Source: Streptomyces sp. WAC 01529 (GTDB taxonomy: Bacteria > Actinomycetota > Actinomycetes > Streptomycetales > Streptomycetaceae). Taken from it: a stretch of DNA of 64,000 bases. Below the pieces are notes generated by a model. It was not told where the DNA came from. It saw nothing but the letters and a program-made list of their open reading frames with translations, and made no database searches. Positions 28,394-38,456 of the stretch are shown here, piece by piece; position 1 is the stretch's first letter, and every line of letters starts with the position of its first letter. The stretch spans positions 4,821,001-4,885,000 of the forward strand of contig NZ_CP029617.1 of assembly GCF_003945545.1 (NCBI RefSeq), read 5' to 3'. The translations under genes and the position numbers were made by a program.

Positions 28394-28406
28394 TCCATGA
28401 CATGGA
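28394..28406. promoter_or_regulatory. 13-bp palindrome upstream of the Crp-like gene
   Basis: TCCATGACATGGA, perfect 6-bp arms around one base, lying 51 bp before the regulator start. The 358-bp gap from 28344 to 28701 holds this, the rpsL promoter and the rpsL leader, with no gene. Confidence 0.4.
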
Positions 28407-28475
28407 TCGGAATGGTCCAGCCGGTGATAGATCAAGGTCGAGAAGTCCGGCGTGTCGCGGTGGCCTGCATTTGTT

Positions 28476-28504
28476 TTGACCAGACTCGATGAGGTAGGTA
28501 CGCT
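28476..28504 (+). promoter_or_regulatory. str operon promoter
   Basis: TTGACC at 28476-28481 and TACGCT at 28499-28504, 17 bp apart, giving a leader of about 190 nt before rpsL. Confidence 0.6.
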
Positions 28505-28626
28505 CAGACCTTGTGCCTGGGGTGTGCCTGGGCTCGTGCGCGTGTCTTCAACCGCATCGCGAGTCCGTCAACAAGGCCACCGCAATCTGCGCCCCCCTCC
28601 GCCTTGCGGCGGGAGTCTGCAGGATT

Positions 28627-28651
28627 CGACACACCCGACCGCGTGGGTCGG
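28627..28651 (+). promoter_or_regulatory. Leader hairpin element, copy 1 (rpsL)
   Basis: CGACAC, one base, then CCCGACC-GCGT-GGGTCGG, forming a stem of at least 6-7 bp with a GCGT-centred loop. The same 25-nt block with a single difference occurs in the rpsJ leader (33493-33517). Confidence 0.7.
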
Positions 28652-28701
28652 GGACGTTTCAGGTTAGCTTTACTATTCGGCACACAGAAACCGGAGAAGT
28701 A

Positions 28702-29073
28702 GTGCCTACGATCCAGCAGCTGGTCCGGAAGGGCCGGCAGGACAAGGTCGAGAAGAACAAGACGCCCGCACTTGAGGGTTCGCCCCAGCGCCGTGGCGTC
28801 TGCACGCGTGTGTTCACGACCACCCCGAAGAAGCCGAACTCGGCCCTCCGTAAGGTCGCGCGTGTGCGTCTGACCTCCGGGATCGAGGTTACGGCCTACA
28901 TTCCGGGTGAGGGACACAACCTGCAGGAGCACTCCATCGTGCTCGTGCGTGGTGGCCGTGTGAAGGACCTGCCTGGTGTTCGCTACAAGATCATCCGCGG
29001 TTCCCTCGACACCCAGGGTGTCAAGAACCGCAAGCAGGCCCGCAGCCGCTACGGCGCCAAGAAGGAGAAGTAA
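28702..29073 (+). CDS. rpsL: 30S ribosomal protein S12
   Basis: 123 residues from GTG 28702 with CCGGAGAAG upstream, starting MPTIQQLVRKGRQ. TTTPKKPNSALRK carries Lys43 and GGRVKDLPGVRYK carries Lys88; both are wild type, so no streptomycin-resistance or rpsL-type antibiotic-activating mutation is present. S12 lies at the decoding site. First gene of the str operon, two bases before rpsG. Confidence 0.98.
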   Translation: MPTIQQLVRKGRQDKVEKNKTPALEGSPQRRGVCTRVFTTTPKKPNSALRKVARVRLTSGIEVTAYIPGEGHNLQEHSIVLVRGGRVKDLPGVRYKIIRGSLDTQGVKNRKQARSRYGAKKEK

Positions 29074-29075
29074 GA

Positions 29076-29546
29076 ATGCCTCGTAAGGGCCCCGCCCCGA
29101 AGCGCCCGGTCATCATCGACCCGGTCTACGGTTCTCCTCTGGTGACCTCCCTCATCAACAAGGTGCTGCTGAACGGCAAGCGCTCCACCGCCGAGCGCAT
29201 CGTGTACGGCGCCATGGAGGGCCTGCGCGAGAAGACCGGCAACGACCCGGTCATCACGCTGAAGCGCGCGCTTGAGAACATCAAGCCGACCCTCGAGGTC
29301 AAGTCCCGCCGCGTCGGTGGCGCCACGTACCAGGTCCCGATCGAGGTCAAGCCCGGTCGTGCCAACACCCTGGCGCTGCGCTGGCTCGTGGGTTACTCCC
29401 GCGCCCGTCGCGAGAAGACCATGACCGAGCGTCTGCTCAACGAGCTCCTCGACGCCTCCAACGGCCTCGGTGCCGCTGTGAAGAAGCGCGAGGACACCCA
29501 CAAGATGGCCGAGTCCAACAAGGCCTTCGCGCACTACCGCTGGTAG
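29076..29546 (+). CDS. rpsG: 30S ribosomal protein S7
   Basis: 156 residues from ATG 29076, AAGGAGAAG within the end of rpsL. Contains MPRKGPAPKRPVI, NGKRSTAERIVYGAM, GGATYQVPIEV and ARREKTMTERL. S7 nucleates assembly of the 30S head and contacts tRNA in the E site. In E. coli it represses the str mRNA; an equivalent site was not identified here. Confidence 0.98.
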   Translation: MPRKGPAPKRPVIIDPVYGSPLVTSLINKVLLNGKRSTAERIVYGAMEGLREKTGNDPVITLKRALENIKPTLEVKSRRVGGATYQVPIEVKPGRANTLALRWLVGYSRARREKTMTERLLNELLDASNGLGAAVKKREDTHKMAESNKAFAHYRW

Positions 29547-29585
29547 TCGCTACCCACATCGAGACCGAGAGAAGACTGAGCCGAC

Positions 29586-31712
29586 ATGGCTACCACTTCA
29601 CTTGACCTGGCCAAGGTGCGCAACATCGGCATCATGGCTCACATCGACGCGGGCAAGACGACGACCACCGAGCGGATCCTGTTCTACACCGGTGTCTCGT
29701 ACAAGATCGGTGAGGTCCACGACGGCGCCGCCACGATGGACTGGATGGAGCAGGAGCAGGAGCGTGGCATCACGATCACCTCTGCTGCCACCACCTGTCA
29801 CTGGCCGCTGAACGACGTCGACCACACCATCAACATCATCGACACCCCGGGCCACGTCGACTTCACCGTCGAGGTGGAGCGTTCGCTCCGCGTGCTCGAC
29901 GGTGCCGTGACGGTGTTCGACGGCGTCGCCGGCGTTGAGCCCCAGTCCGAGACCGTGTGGCGTCAGGCGGACCGCTACGGCGTCCCGCGCATCTGCTTCG
30001 TCAACAAGCTCGACCGCACGGGTGCCGAGTTCCACCGCTGCGTCGACATGATCGTCGACCGCCTCGGTGCGACCCCCCTCGTCATGCAGCTGCCCATCGG
30101 CGCAGAGGCTGACTTCAAGGGCGTCGTCGACCTCGTCACCATGAAGGCCTTCGTCTGGTCCGCCGAGACCAAGATGGGCGAGGCCTACGACATCGTCGAC
30201 ATCCCCGACACGCACACCGAGGCTGCCGAGGAGTACCGCGGCAAGCTGCTCGAGGCCGTCGCGGAGAACGACGAAGAGATGATGGAGCTGTACCTCGAGG
30301 GCCAGGAGCCCACGGTGGACCAGCTGTACGCGGCGATCCGTCGCATCACCATCGCCTCCGGCAAGGGCGGCGACACCACCGTCACCCCCGTCTTCTGTGG
30401 CACCGCGTTCAAGAACAAGGGCGTCCAGCCCCTGCTCGACGCGGTCGTGCGCTACCTGCCCTCCCCCCTGGACGTCGAGGCCATCGAGGGCCACGACGTC
30501 AAGGACCCGGAGCTGGTCGTCAAGCGCAAGCCGTCCGACGACGAGCCGCTGTCGGCCCTCGCGTTCAAGATCGCGAGCGACCCGCACCTCGGCAAGCTCA
30601 CCTTCGTCCGGATCTACTCCGGTCGCCTGGACGCCGGCACCGCGGTGCTGAACTCCGTCAAGGGCAAGAAGGAGCGCATCGGCAAGATCTACCGCATGCA
30701 CGCGAACAAGCGTGAGGAGATCGACTCGGTGGGCGCCGGTGACATCGTCGCCGTCATGGGCCTGAAGCAGACCACCACGGGTGAGACGCTCTCCGACGAC
30801 AAGAACCCGGTGATCCTGGAGTCCATGGACTTCCCGGCGCCGGTCATCGAGGTCGCCATCGAGCCGAAGTCCAAGGGCGACCAGGAGAAGCTGGGTGTCG
30901 CCATCCAGCGCCTCTCGGAGGAGGACCCCTCCTTCCGCGTGCACTCGGACGAGGAGACCGGCCAGACCATCATCGGTGGTATGGGCGAGCTTCACCTCGA
31001 GGTGCTCGTCGACCGCATGAAGCGCGAGTTCCGCGTCGAGGCGAACGTCGGCAAGCCGCAGGTGGCCTACCGCGAGACGATCCGCAAGGCCGTCGAGCGC
31101 GTGGACTTCACCCACAAGAAGCAGACCGGTGGTACCGGTCAGTTCGCGAAGGTGCAGATCGCGATCGAGCCCATCGAGGGCGGCGACGCGTCGTACGAGT
31201 TCGTGAACAAGGTCACCGGTGGCCGCATCCCCAAGGAGTACATCCCCTCGGTGGACGCGGGTGCTCAGGAGGCCATGCAGTTCGGCATCCTGGCGGGCTA
31301 CGAGATGACGGGCGTTCGCGTCACGCTCATCGACGGCGCCTACCACGAGGTCGACTCCTCCGAGCTCGCCTTCAAGATCGCCGGTTCGCAGGCCTTCAAG
31401 GAGGCCGCGCGCAAGGCCAGCCCCGTGCTGCTCGAGCCGATGATGGCCGTCGAGGTCACCACGCCCGAGGACTACATGGGCGACGTCATCGGTGACATCA
31501 ACTCCCGCCGTGGCCAGATCCAGGCCATGGAGGAGCGCAGCGGCGCTCGCGTCGTGAAGGGCCTCGTGCCCCTCTCGGAGATGTTCGGCTACGTCGGAGA
31601 CCTCCGCAGCAAGACGTCGGGTCGCGCAAGCTACTCAATGCAGTTCGACTCCTACGCCGAGGTTCCGCGGAACGTCGCCGAGGAGATCATCGCGAAGGCC
31701 AAGGGCGAGTAA
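29586..31712 (+). CDS. fusA: Elongation factor G
   Basis: 708 residues from ATG 29586. G domain with AHIDAGKTTTTERIL (P-loop), RGITI switch, DTPGHVDF, NKLDR, then domain II, III (VAIEPKSKGDQEKLG), IV (AYRETI, GQFAK) and V (YMGDVIGDINSRRGQI). Translocase of the ribosome. It is followed by a 143-bp gap with a hairpin before tuf, as in other Streptomyces str operons. Confidence 0.98.
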   Translation: MATTSLDLAKVRNIGIMAHIDAGKTTTTERILFYTGVSYKIGEVHDGAATMDWMEQEQERGITITSAATTCHWPLNDVDHTINIIDTPGHVDFTVEVERSLRVLDGAVTVFDGVAGVEPQSETVWRQADRYGVPRICFVNKLDRTGAEFHRCVDMIVDRLGATPLVMQLPIGAEADFKGVVDLVTMKAFVWSAETKMGEAYDIVDIPDTHTEAAEEYRGKLLEAVAENDEEMMELYLEGQEPTVDQLYAAIRRITIASGKGGDTTVTPVFCGTAFKNKGVQPLLDAVVRYLPSPLDVEAIEGHDVKDPELVVKRKPSDDEPLSALAFKIASDPHLGKLTFVRIYSGRLDAGTAVLNSVKGKKERIGKIYRMHANKREEIDSVGAGDIVAVMGLKQTTTGETLSDDKNPVILESMDFPAPVIEVAIEPKSKGDQEKLGVAIQRLSEEDPSFRVHSDEETGQTIIGGMGELHLEVLVDRMKREFRVEANVGKPQVAYRETIRKAVERVDFTHKKQTGGTGQFAKVQIAIEPIEGGDASYEFVNKVTGGRIPKEYIPSVDAGAQEAMQFGILAGYEMTGVRVTLIDGAYHEVDSSELAFKIAGSQAFKEAARKASPVLLEPMMAVEVTTPEDYMGDVIGDINSRRGQIQAMEERSGARVVKGLVPLSEMFGYVGDLRSKTSGRASYSMQFDSYAEVPRNVAEEIIAKAKGE

Positions 31713-31746
31713 CTCACCCGAGTTCACGCTTTAGGCTTGACACCAT

Positions 31747-31785
31747 CCGCCGGGGTTCGACCCCGCAGGGCGAGAACCCCGGCGG
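31747..31785 (+). terminator. Hairpin between fusA and tuf
   Basis: CCGCCGGGGTT and AACCCCGGCGG form an 11-bp perfect stem with an internal loop. There is no T tract. It may reduce read-through or protect the upstream mRNA; tuf may also have its own promoter (TTGACA near 31737). Confidence 0.5.
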
Positions 31786-31855
31786 CTGGCTTCCCAGCAA
31801 AGATCACCTGGCGCCGATGAAGCAAGGCGTACAGAACCACTCCCAGGAGGACCCA

Positions 31856-33049
<1,194 letters not shown>

Positions 33050-33108
33050 GCTTCCCGCTTGCTTGAGGATCGGGGAGACCCGGTCGCTCTGAACTGAGCG
33101 CAGCGAAA

Positions 33109-33138
33109 AGCCCCGTCCACCTCCGGGTGGGCGGGGCT
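33109..33138 (+). terminator. Terminator after tuf
   Basis: AGCCCCGTCCACC pairs with GGTGGGCGGGGCT around TCCG, followed by CTTT. Ends the str operon. Confidence 0.9.
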
Positions 33139-33580
33139 CTTTGCGTACGCGGTACCCGCGCGATCCCGGCCGTGGCAGCTTGACAGTTCGGCCCGATTGG
33201 CCTTCGGCGTGCCCCGTATGGCACACTGTTCAGGTTGCTCGGTTGAGTGCCGATGCTGTGCGCCTCCCGCCGGGAGGACTGGAAGCGAGTCCCACAGTAC
33301 TCGTCGCCTCATCTGCCGAGGGCCCTGAAAAGCCCGCAGGCAGCGCTGTGGCGGACGTACGGGAATCTTTCGGGAAGTGCGGTGCGGCGGCTCGGCCAGG
33401 CGCCCGGTGGGTTTCTTCCCCCGGACCCGCGGTCATCAGGGCCGCAGCCCCTAGCAGGGAAATCCTTCGGGAAATCTGTGTGAGCGGGACTGCGACACGC
33501 CCGACCGCGTGGGTCGGAGGAAGTAGAAAAAAGGGCCTTCCGGGGCCAGAGCGTTCGAGACAAAGGACTACTAAGTAGCC
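33139..33580 (+). other. tuf-rpsJ intergenic region, S10 operon promoter and leader
   Basis: About 440 bp without a supported gene. A TTGACA hexamer lies at 33180-33185, and CACACT at 33222-33227 lies 19 bp after TTGGCC (33197-33202), so the promoter is probably in this part but cannot be fixed. The rest is a long leader containing the shared hairpin at 33493 and AAAAAAGGG before rpsJ. Confidence 0.55.
33493..33517 (+). promoter_or_regulatory. Leader hairpin element, copy 2 (rpsJ)
   Basis: CGACAC, one base, CCCGACC-GCGT-GGGTCGG; identical to the rpsL leader element except for the seventh base. It ends 63 bp before rpsJ. Confidence 0.7.
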
Positions 33581-33889
33581 ATGGCGGGACAGAAGATCCG
33601 CATCCGGCTCAAGGCCTACGACCACGAGGTCATCGACTCTTCGGCGAAGAAGATCGTCGAGACGGTGACTCGCACTGGTGCGTCGGTCGCAGGCCCGGTG
33701 CCGCTGCCCACTGAGAAGAACGTGTACTGCGTCATCAAGTCGCCGCACAAGTACAAGGACTCGCGCGAGCACTTCGAGATGCGCACGCACAAGCGCCTGA
33801 TCGACATCCTCGACCCCACCCCCAAGACCGTTGACTCGCTGATGCGCCTGGACCTTCCGGCCGGCGTTGACATCGAGATCAAGCTCTGA
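33581..33889 (+). CDS. rpsJ: 30S ribosomal protein S10
   Basis: 102 residues from ATG 33581. MAGQKIRIRLKAYDHEVID and REHFEMRTHKRLIDI are diagnostic. S10 sits in the 30S head and, as NusE, pairs with NusG and NusB in antitermination. First gene of an 11-gene S10 operon. Confidence 0.98.
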   Translation: MAGQKIRIRLKAYDHEVIDSSAKKIVETVTRTGASVAGPVPLPTEKNVYCVIKSPHKYKDSREHFEMRTHKRLIDILDPTPKTVDSLMRLDLPAGVDIEIKL

Positions 33890-33903
33890 AGGGCGAGCGA
33901 GAG

Positions 33904-34548
33904 ATGACCAAGCAGATCAAGGGCATCCTGGGCGAGAAGCTCGGCATGACCCAGGTCTGGGACGAGAACAACCGTGTCGTCCCGGTGACCGTGGTCAAGG
34001 CCGGACCCTGCGTCGTTACCCAGGTCCGTACGAATGACAGCGACGGCTACGAGTCGGTCCAGATCGCCTTCGGCGAGATCGACCCGCGCAAGGTGAACAA
34101 GCCCCTCAAGGGCCACTTCGCCAAGGCCGACGTGACCCCCCGTCGCCACCTCGTCGAGATCCGTACCGCTGGTGCCAGCGAGTACACCCTCGGCCAGGAG
34201 CTGACTGCCGAGACGTTCGAGGCCGGTATCAAGGTCGACGTCACCGGCAAGAGCAAGGGCAAGGGCTTCGCCGGTGTGATGAAGCGTCACAACTTCCACG
34301 GCGGCAAGGCCTCCCACGGTGCCCACCGCGTGCACCGCAAGCCCGGTTCCATCGGTGGCTGTGCCACCCCCGGCCGTGTCTTCAAGGGCATGCGCATGGC
34401 GGGTCGCATGGGCAACGAGCGGGTCACCACCCAGAACCTGACCGTCCACGCCGTTGACGCGGAGAAGGGTCTGCTGCTCATCAAGGGCGCGGTCCCCGGT
34501 CCGAACGGCGGCCTCGTCCTGGTCCGTACCGCGGCCAAGGGGGCCTGA
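33904..34548 (+). CDS. rplC: 50S ribosomal protein L3
   Basis: 214 residues from ATG 33904, 14 bp after rpsJ. MTKQIKGILGEKLGMTQVWDE start, the central basic extension KGKGFAGVMKRHNFHGGKASHG that reaches the peptidyl transferase centre, and GRMGNERVTTQNL. An early 23S rRNA assembly protein. Confidence 0.98.
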   Translation: MTKQIKGILGEKLGMTQVWDENNRVVPVTVVKAGPCVVTQVRTNDSDGYESVQIAFGEIDPRKVNKPLKGHFAKADVTPRRHLVEIRTAGASEYTLGQELTAETFEAGIKVDVTGKSKGKGFAGVMKRHNFHGGKASHGAHRVHRKPGSIGGCATPGRVFKGMRMAGRMGNERVTTQNLTVHAVDAEKGLLLIKGAVPGPNGGLVLVRTAAKGA

Positions 34549-34556
34549 GGTAACCC

Positions 34557-35210
34557 ATGAGCACCATTGACATCCTTTCGCCGGCAGGCGACAAGACCGG
34601 GACGGTCGAGCTCCCCGCGGAGATCTTCGACGTCGAGAAGATCAGCATCCCGCTGCTTCACCAGGTCGTCGTCGCGCAGCTGGCCGCGGCCCGTCAGGGC
34701 ACGCACAAGACCAAGACCCGCGGTGAAGTCCGTGGTGGTGGCCGCAAGCCGTACCGCCAGAAGGGCACCGGCCGCGCGCGCCAGGGTTCGACCCGTGCGC
34801 CGCAGTTCGCCGGCGGTGGCGTCGTCCACGGCCCGCAGCCGCGTGACTACTCCCAGCGCACGCCCAAGAAGATGAAGGCTGCCGCTCTGCGTCACGCCCT
34901 CACCGACCGGGCGCGCAACTCCCGCATCCACGTCGTCTCCGGCGTGGTCGAGGGCGAGATCTCGACGAAGGCCGCGAAGAGCCTGCTCGGCAAGGTCAGT
35001 GAGCGCAAGAACGTGCTCCTGGTCATCGAGCGCTCGGACGAGCTTTCCCTGCTCTCCGCCCGCAACCTGCCCCAGGTGCACATCCTGGAGCCGGGCCAGC
35101 TGAACACGTACGACGTGCTCGTCTCGGACGACGTGGTCTTCACCAAGGCCGCGTTCGAGTCCTTCGTGTCCGGCCCGAAGGCCACTGACACCGAAGGGAG
35201 CGAAGCCTGA
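34557..35210 (+). CDS. rplD: 50S ribosomal protein L4
   Basis: 217 residues from ATG 34557. The extended loop TRGEVRGGGRKPYRQKGTGRARQGS reaches the exit tunnel. The C-terminal helix region ends with TDTEGSEA. In gamma-proteobacteria L4 represses the S10 operon; whether it does so here is not visible. Its stop overlaps the rplW start by one base (TGATG). Confidence 0.97.
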   Translation: MSTIDILSPAGDKTGTVELPAEIFDVEKISIPLLHQVVVAQLAAARQGTHKTKTRGEVRGGGRKPYRQKGTGRARQGSTRAPQFAGGGVVHGPQPRDYSQRTPKKMKAAALRHALTDRARNSRIHVVSGVVEGEISTKAAKSLLGKVSERKNVLLVIERSDELSLLSARNLPQVHILEPGQLNTYDVLVSDDVVFTKAAFESFVSGPKATDTEGSEA

Positions 35211-35629
35211 TGGCCATTCGTCACCAGAGCATCGCGTCCAAGGCTGCGAAGGCCGCCAAGGCCGCGCGTGTCGCCAAGGCGAAGCGCATCGCGACCGAGG
35301 GCAAGATCGCCGTTGAGCCCACCCCGCTGAGCAAGTCCTTCTCGGACCCGCGCGACGTCCTCGTCAAGCCGGTCGTCTCCGAGAAGTCGTACGCGCTGCT
35401 CGACGAGGGCAAGTACACGTTCATCGTGGCCCCCGGCTCCAACAAGACCCAGATCAAGCAGGCCGTCGAGGCGGTCTTCTCGGTCAAGGTCACCGGAGTC
35501 AACACGATCAACCGTCAGGGCAAGCGCAAGCGCACCAAGTCTGGTTTCGGCAAGCGTGCCGACACCAAGCGCGCGATTGTGACCCTTGCTGAGGGCGACC
35601 GTATCGACATCTTCGGCCAGGCCTCCTAA
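35210..35629 (+). CDS. rplW: 50S ribosomal protein L23
   Basis: 139 residues from ATG 35210. An N-terminal Lys/Ala-rich extension of about 35 residues (SKAAKAAKAARVAKAKR) precedes the family core DVLVKPVVSEKSYALLDEGKY. L23 lines the tunnel exit and docks trigger factor and SRP. The extension is longer than in E. coli L23 (100 residues). Alternative internal ATG codons are absent, so the extension is probably translated. Confidence 0.95.
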   Translation: MAIRHQSIASKAAKAAKAARVAKAKRIATEGKIAVEPTPLSKSFSDPRDVLVKPVVSEKSYALLDEGKYTFIVAPGSNKTQIKQAVEAVFSVKVTGVNTINRQGKRKRTKSGFGKRADTKRAIVTLAEGDRIDIFGQAS

Positions 35630-35668
35630 CGGAGCGCCCTGGTCCGAATATCGGACGAGGACTGAGAA

Positions 35669-36505
35669 ATGGGAATCCGCAAGTACAAGCCGACTACGCC
35701 GGGCCGTCGTGGCTCCAGCGTCGCCGACTTCGTCGAGGTAACGCGGTCCACGCCGGAGAAGTCGCTGGTTCGCCCGCTGCACAGCAAGGGCGGCCGTAAC
35801 AACGCCGGTCGGATCACCGTTCGCCACCAGGGTGGCGGACACAAGCGCGCCTACCGCGTCATCGACTTCCGTCGTCACGACAAGGACGGCGTGCCGGCGA
35901 AGGTCGCGCACATCGAGTACGACCCCAACCGCACCGCGCGCATCGCGCTGCTGCACTACGCGGACGGCGAGAAGCGCTACATCCTCGCCCCGCGCGGCAC
36001 GCAGCAGGGTGACCGGATTGAGAGCGGCCCTGGCGCCGACATCAAGCCCGGCAACAACATGGCGCTGCGCAACATCCCGGTGGGTACGACCATCCACGCC
36101 ATCGAGCTGCGGCCCGGCGGCGGCGCGAAGTTCGCCCGCTCCGCGGGTGCCTCCGTGCAGCTGCTCGCGAAGGAAGGCGCCATGGCGCACCTTCGTATGC
36201 CGTCCGGTGAGATCCGTCTGGTCGACGTCCGCTGCCGCGCCACCATTGGCGAGGTCGGCAACGCCGAGCAGTCGAACATCAACTGGGGCAAGGCCGGCCG
36301 CATGCGCTGGAAGGGCGTCCGCCCGACCGTGCGTGGTGTCGTGATGAACCCGGTCGACCACCCGCACGGTGGTGGCGAAGGCAAGACCTCCGGTGGTCGT
36401 CACCCGGTCTCGCCGTGGGGCAAGAAGGAGGGTCGTACTCGTGATCGCAACAAGGCGAGCAACAAGTACATCGTCCGTCGCCGCAAGTCGAACAAGAAGC
36501 GCTAG
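35669..36505 (+). CDS. rplB: 50S ribosomal protein L2
   Basis: 278 residues from ATG 35669. MGIRKYKPTTPGRRGSSV, GGGHKRAYRVIDF and the C-terminal GVVMNPVDHPHGGGEG with the conserved histidine important for peptidyl transfer. Binds at the subunit interface near the A and P sites. Confidence 0.98.
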   Translation: MGIRKYKPTTPGRRGSSVADFVEVTRSTPEKSLVRPLHSKGGRNNAGRITVRHQGGGHKRAYRVIDFRRHDKDGVPAKVAHIEYDPNRTARIALLHYADGEKRYILAPRGTQQGDRIESGPGADIKPGNNMALRNIPVGTTIHAIELRPGGGAKFARSAGASVQLLAKEGAMAHLRMPSGEIRLVDVRCRATIGEVGNAEQSNINWGKAGRMRWKGVRPTVRGVVMNPVDHPHGGGEGKTSGGRHPVSPWGKKEGRTRDRNKASNKYIVRRRKSNKKR

Positions 36506-36517
36506 GAGCGGGTTTAG

Positions 36518-36799
36518 ATGCCGCGCAGTCTCAAGAAGGGGCCCTTCGTCGACGACCACCTCGTAAAGAAGGTGGACGTCCAGAACGAAGCCGGCACCAA
36601 GAACGTCATCAAGACCTGGTCCCGTCGCTCGATGATCATTCCCAGCATGCTGGGTCACACGATCGCGGTGCACAACGGCAAGACCCACATCCCGGTGTTC
36701 GTCACCGAGTCGATGGTCGGCCACAAGCTCGGCGAGTTCTCGCCGACTCGCACCTTCCGCGGCCACGTCAAGGACGACCGGAAGTCGAAGCGCCGCTAG
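36518..36799 (+). CDS. rpsS: 30S ribosomal protein S19
   Basis: 93 residues from ATG 36518, GGAGCGGG upstream. MPRSLKKGPFVDDHL, SRRSMIIPSMLGHTIAVHNGK and the basic C-terminus. Forms a dimer-like contact with S13 in the 30S head. Confidence 0.98.
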   Translation: MPRSLKKGPFVDDHLVKKVDVQNEAGTKNVIKTWSRRSMIIPSMLGHTIAVHNGKTHIPVFVTESMVGHKLGEFSPTRTFRGHVKDDRKSKRR

Positions 36800-36841
36800 C
36801 GCGGGGTGGAAACGACTATGACTAACACCGAAGGGACAACC

Positions 36842-37189
36842 ATGGAAGCCAGGGCCCAGGCGCGGTACATCCGCGTCACGCCCATGAAGGCCCGCCGCGT
36901 GGTGGACCTCATCCGTGGCATGGATGCCACGGAGGCTCAGGCGGTCCTGCGTTTCGCCCCGCAGGCCGCGAGCGTGCCGGTCGGCAAGGTGCTGGACAGC
37001 GCCATTGCCAACGCCGCGCACAACTACGACCACACCGACGCCTCTTCGCTGGTCATCAGCGAGGCGTACGTGGATGAGGGCCCGACCCTGAAGCGGTTCC
37101 GTCCGCGCGCTCAGGGCCGTGCCTACCGGATCCGTAAGCGGACCAGCCACATCACCGTGGTCGTCAGCAGCAAGGAAGGAACCCGGTAA
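36842..37189 (+). CDS. rplV: 50S ribosomal protein L22
   Basis: 115 residues if ATG 36842 is used; GAAGGGA lies six bases upstream and the protein then starts MEARAQARYIRVTPMKARRV as in most actinobacterial L22. ATG 36818 and GTG 36806 are in frame and would add 8 or 12 residues. The beta hairpin (KRFRPRAQGRAYRI) reaches the exit tunnel near the macrolide site. Stop overlaps the rpsC start. Confidence 0.93.
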   Translation: MEARAQARYIRVTPMKARRVVDLIRGMDATEAQAVLRFAPQAASVPVGKVLDSAIANAAHNYDHTDASSLVISEAYVDEGPTLKRFRPRAQGRAYRIRKRTSHITVVVSSKEGTR

Positions 37190-38031
37190 TGGGCCAGAAG
37201 GTAAACCCGCACGGGTTCCGGCTCGGTGTCACGACCGACTTCAAGTCGCGTTGGTACGCCGACAAGCTGTACAAGGACTACGTCAAGGAAGACGTCGCCA
37301 TCCGTCGGATGATGACGTCCGGCATGGAGCGCGCCGGCATCTCGAAGGTGGAGATCGAGCGCACCCGTGACCGTGTGCGTGTGGACATCCACACCGCGCG
37401 TCCCGGCATCGTCATCGGCCGCCGTGGCGCCGAGGCCGACCGCATCCGCGGCGACCTCGAGAAGCTCACGGGCAAGCAGGTCCAGCTGAACATCCTCGAG
37501 GTCAAGAACCCCGAGGTCGACGCTCAGCTCGTGGCCCAGGCCGTGGCGGAGCAGCTGTCCTCCCGCGTCTCCTTCCGTCGTGCCATGCGCAAGAGCATGC
37601 AGTCGGCGATGAAGGCGGGCGCCAAGGGCATCAAGATTCAGTGTGGTGGCCGTCTCGGCGGCGCCGAGATGTCCCGGTCCGAGTTCTACCGCGAGGGTCG
37701 TGTGCCGCTGCACACGCTGCGCGCGAACGTGGACTACGGCTTCTTCGAGGCCAAGACCACCTTCGGCCGTATCGGCGTGAAGGTCTGGATCTACAAGGGC
37801 GACGTCAAGAACATCGCCGAGGTCCGCGCCGAGAACGCCGCGGCCCGTGCGGGTAACCGCCCGGCCCGTGGTGGCGGCAACGACCGCCCGGCCCGTGGTG
37901 GCCGTGGTGGCGAGCGTGGCGGCCGCGGCCGCAAGCCGCAGCAGCAGTCCGCGCCGGCTGCCGAGGCCCCCAAGGCCGACGCTCCCGCCGCCGCTGCCGC
38001 TCCGGCTGAGAGCACCGGAACGGAGGCCTGA
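37189..38031 (+). CDS. rpsC: 30S ribosomal protein S3
   Basis: 280 residues from ATG 37189 (overlap TAATG with rplV). KH domain with PGIVIGRRGAEADRIR, then RISGRLGGAEMSRSEF-type signature (here CGGRLGGAEMSRSE) and helicase surface residues. The last 60 residues are Arg/Gly and Ala/Pro-rich low complexity, a typical streptomycete extension. Part of the mRNA entry helicase. Confidence 0.97.
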   Translation: MGQKVNPHGFRLGVTTDFKSRWYADKLYKDYVKEDVAIRRMMTSGMERAGISKVEIERTRDRVRVDIHTARPGIVIGRRGAEADRIRGDLEKLTGKQVQLNILEVKNPEVDAQLVAQAVAEQLSSRVSFRRAMRKSMQSAMKAGAKGIKIQCGGRLGGAEMSRSEFYREGRVPLHTLRANVDYGFFEAKTTFGRIGVKVWIYKGDVKNIAEVRAENAAARAGNRPARGGGNDRPARGGRGGERGGRGRKPQQQSAPAAEAPKADAPAAAAAPAESTGTEA

Positions 38032-38036
38032 CCGAA

Positions 38037-38456
38037 ATGCTGATCCCCCGTAGGGTCAAGCACCGCAAGCAGCACCACCCGAAGCGCCGTGGTCAGGCCA
38101 AGGGCGGTACGACGGTTGCGTTCGGCGAGTACGGCATTCAGGCCCTCACGCCGGCGTACGTGACCAACCGCCAGATCGAGGCGGCTCGTATCGCGATGAC
38201 CCGCCACATCAAGCGTGGCGGCAAGGTCTGGATCAACATCTACCCGGACCGCCCGCTGACCAAGAAGCCTGCCGAGACCCGCATGGGTTCCGGTAAGGGT
38301 TCGCCTGAGTGGTGGGTCGCGAACGTTCACCCGGGTCGGGTGATGTTCGAGCTGTCCTACCCGAACGAGAAGATTGCTCGTGAGGCGCTTACCCGCGCTG
38401 CTCACAAGCTTCCGATGAAGTGCCGCATCGTCCGGCGCGAGGCAGGTGAGTCGTGA
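38037..38456 (+). CDS. rplP: 50S ribosomal protein L16
   Basis: 139 residues from ATG 38037. MLIPRRVKHRKQHHPKRRG, ITRHIKRGGKVWIN-like segment and PETRMGSGKGSPEWWV. Binds near the A-site tRNA. Stop overlaps the rpmC start. Confidence 0.98.
   Translation: MLIPRRVKHRKQHHPKRRGQAKGGTTVAFGEYGIQALTPAYVTNRQIEAARIAMTRHIKRGGKVWINIYPDRPLTKKPAETRMGSGKGSPEWWVANVHPGRVMFELSYPNEKIAREALTRAAHKLPMKCRIVRREAGES

Noticed and set aside
28702..29073. Streptomycin-resistance changes in rpsL
   Set aside because: Lys43 and Lys88 are both present.
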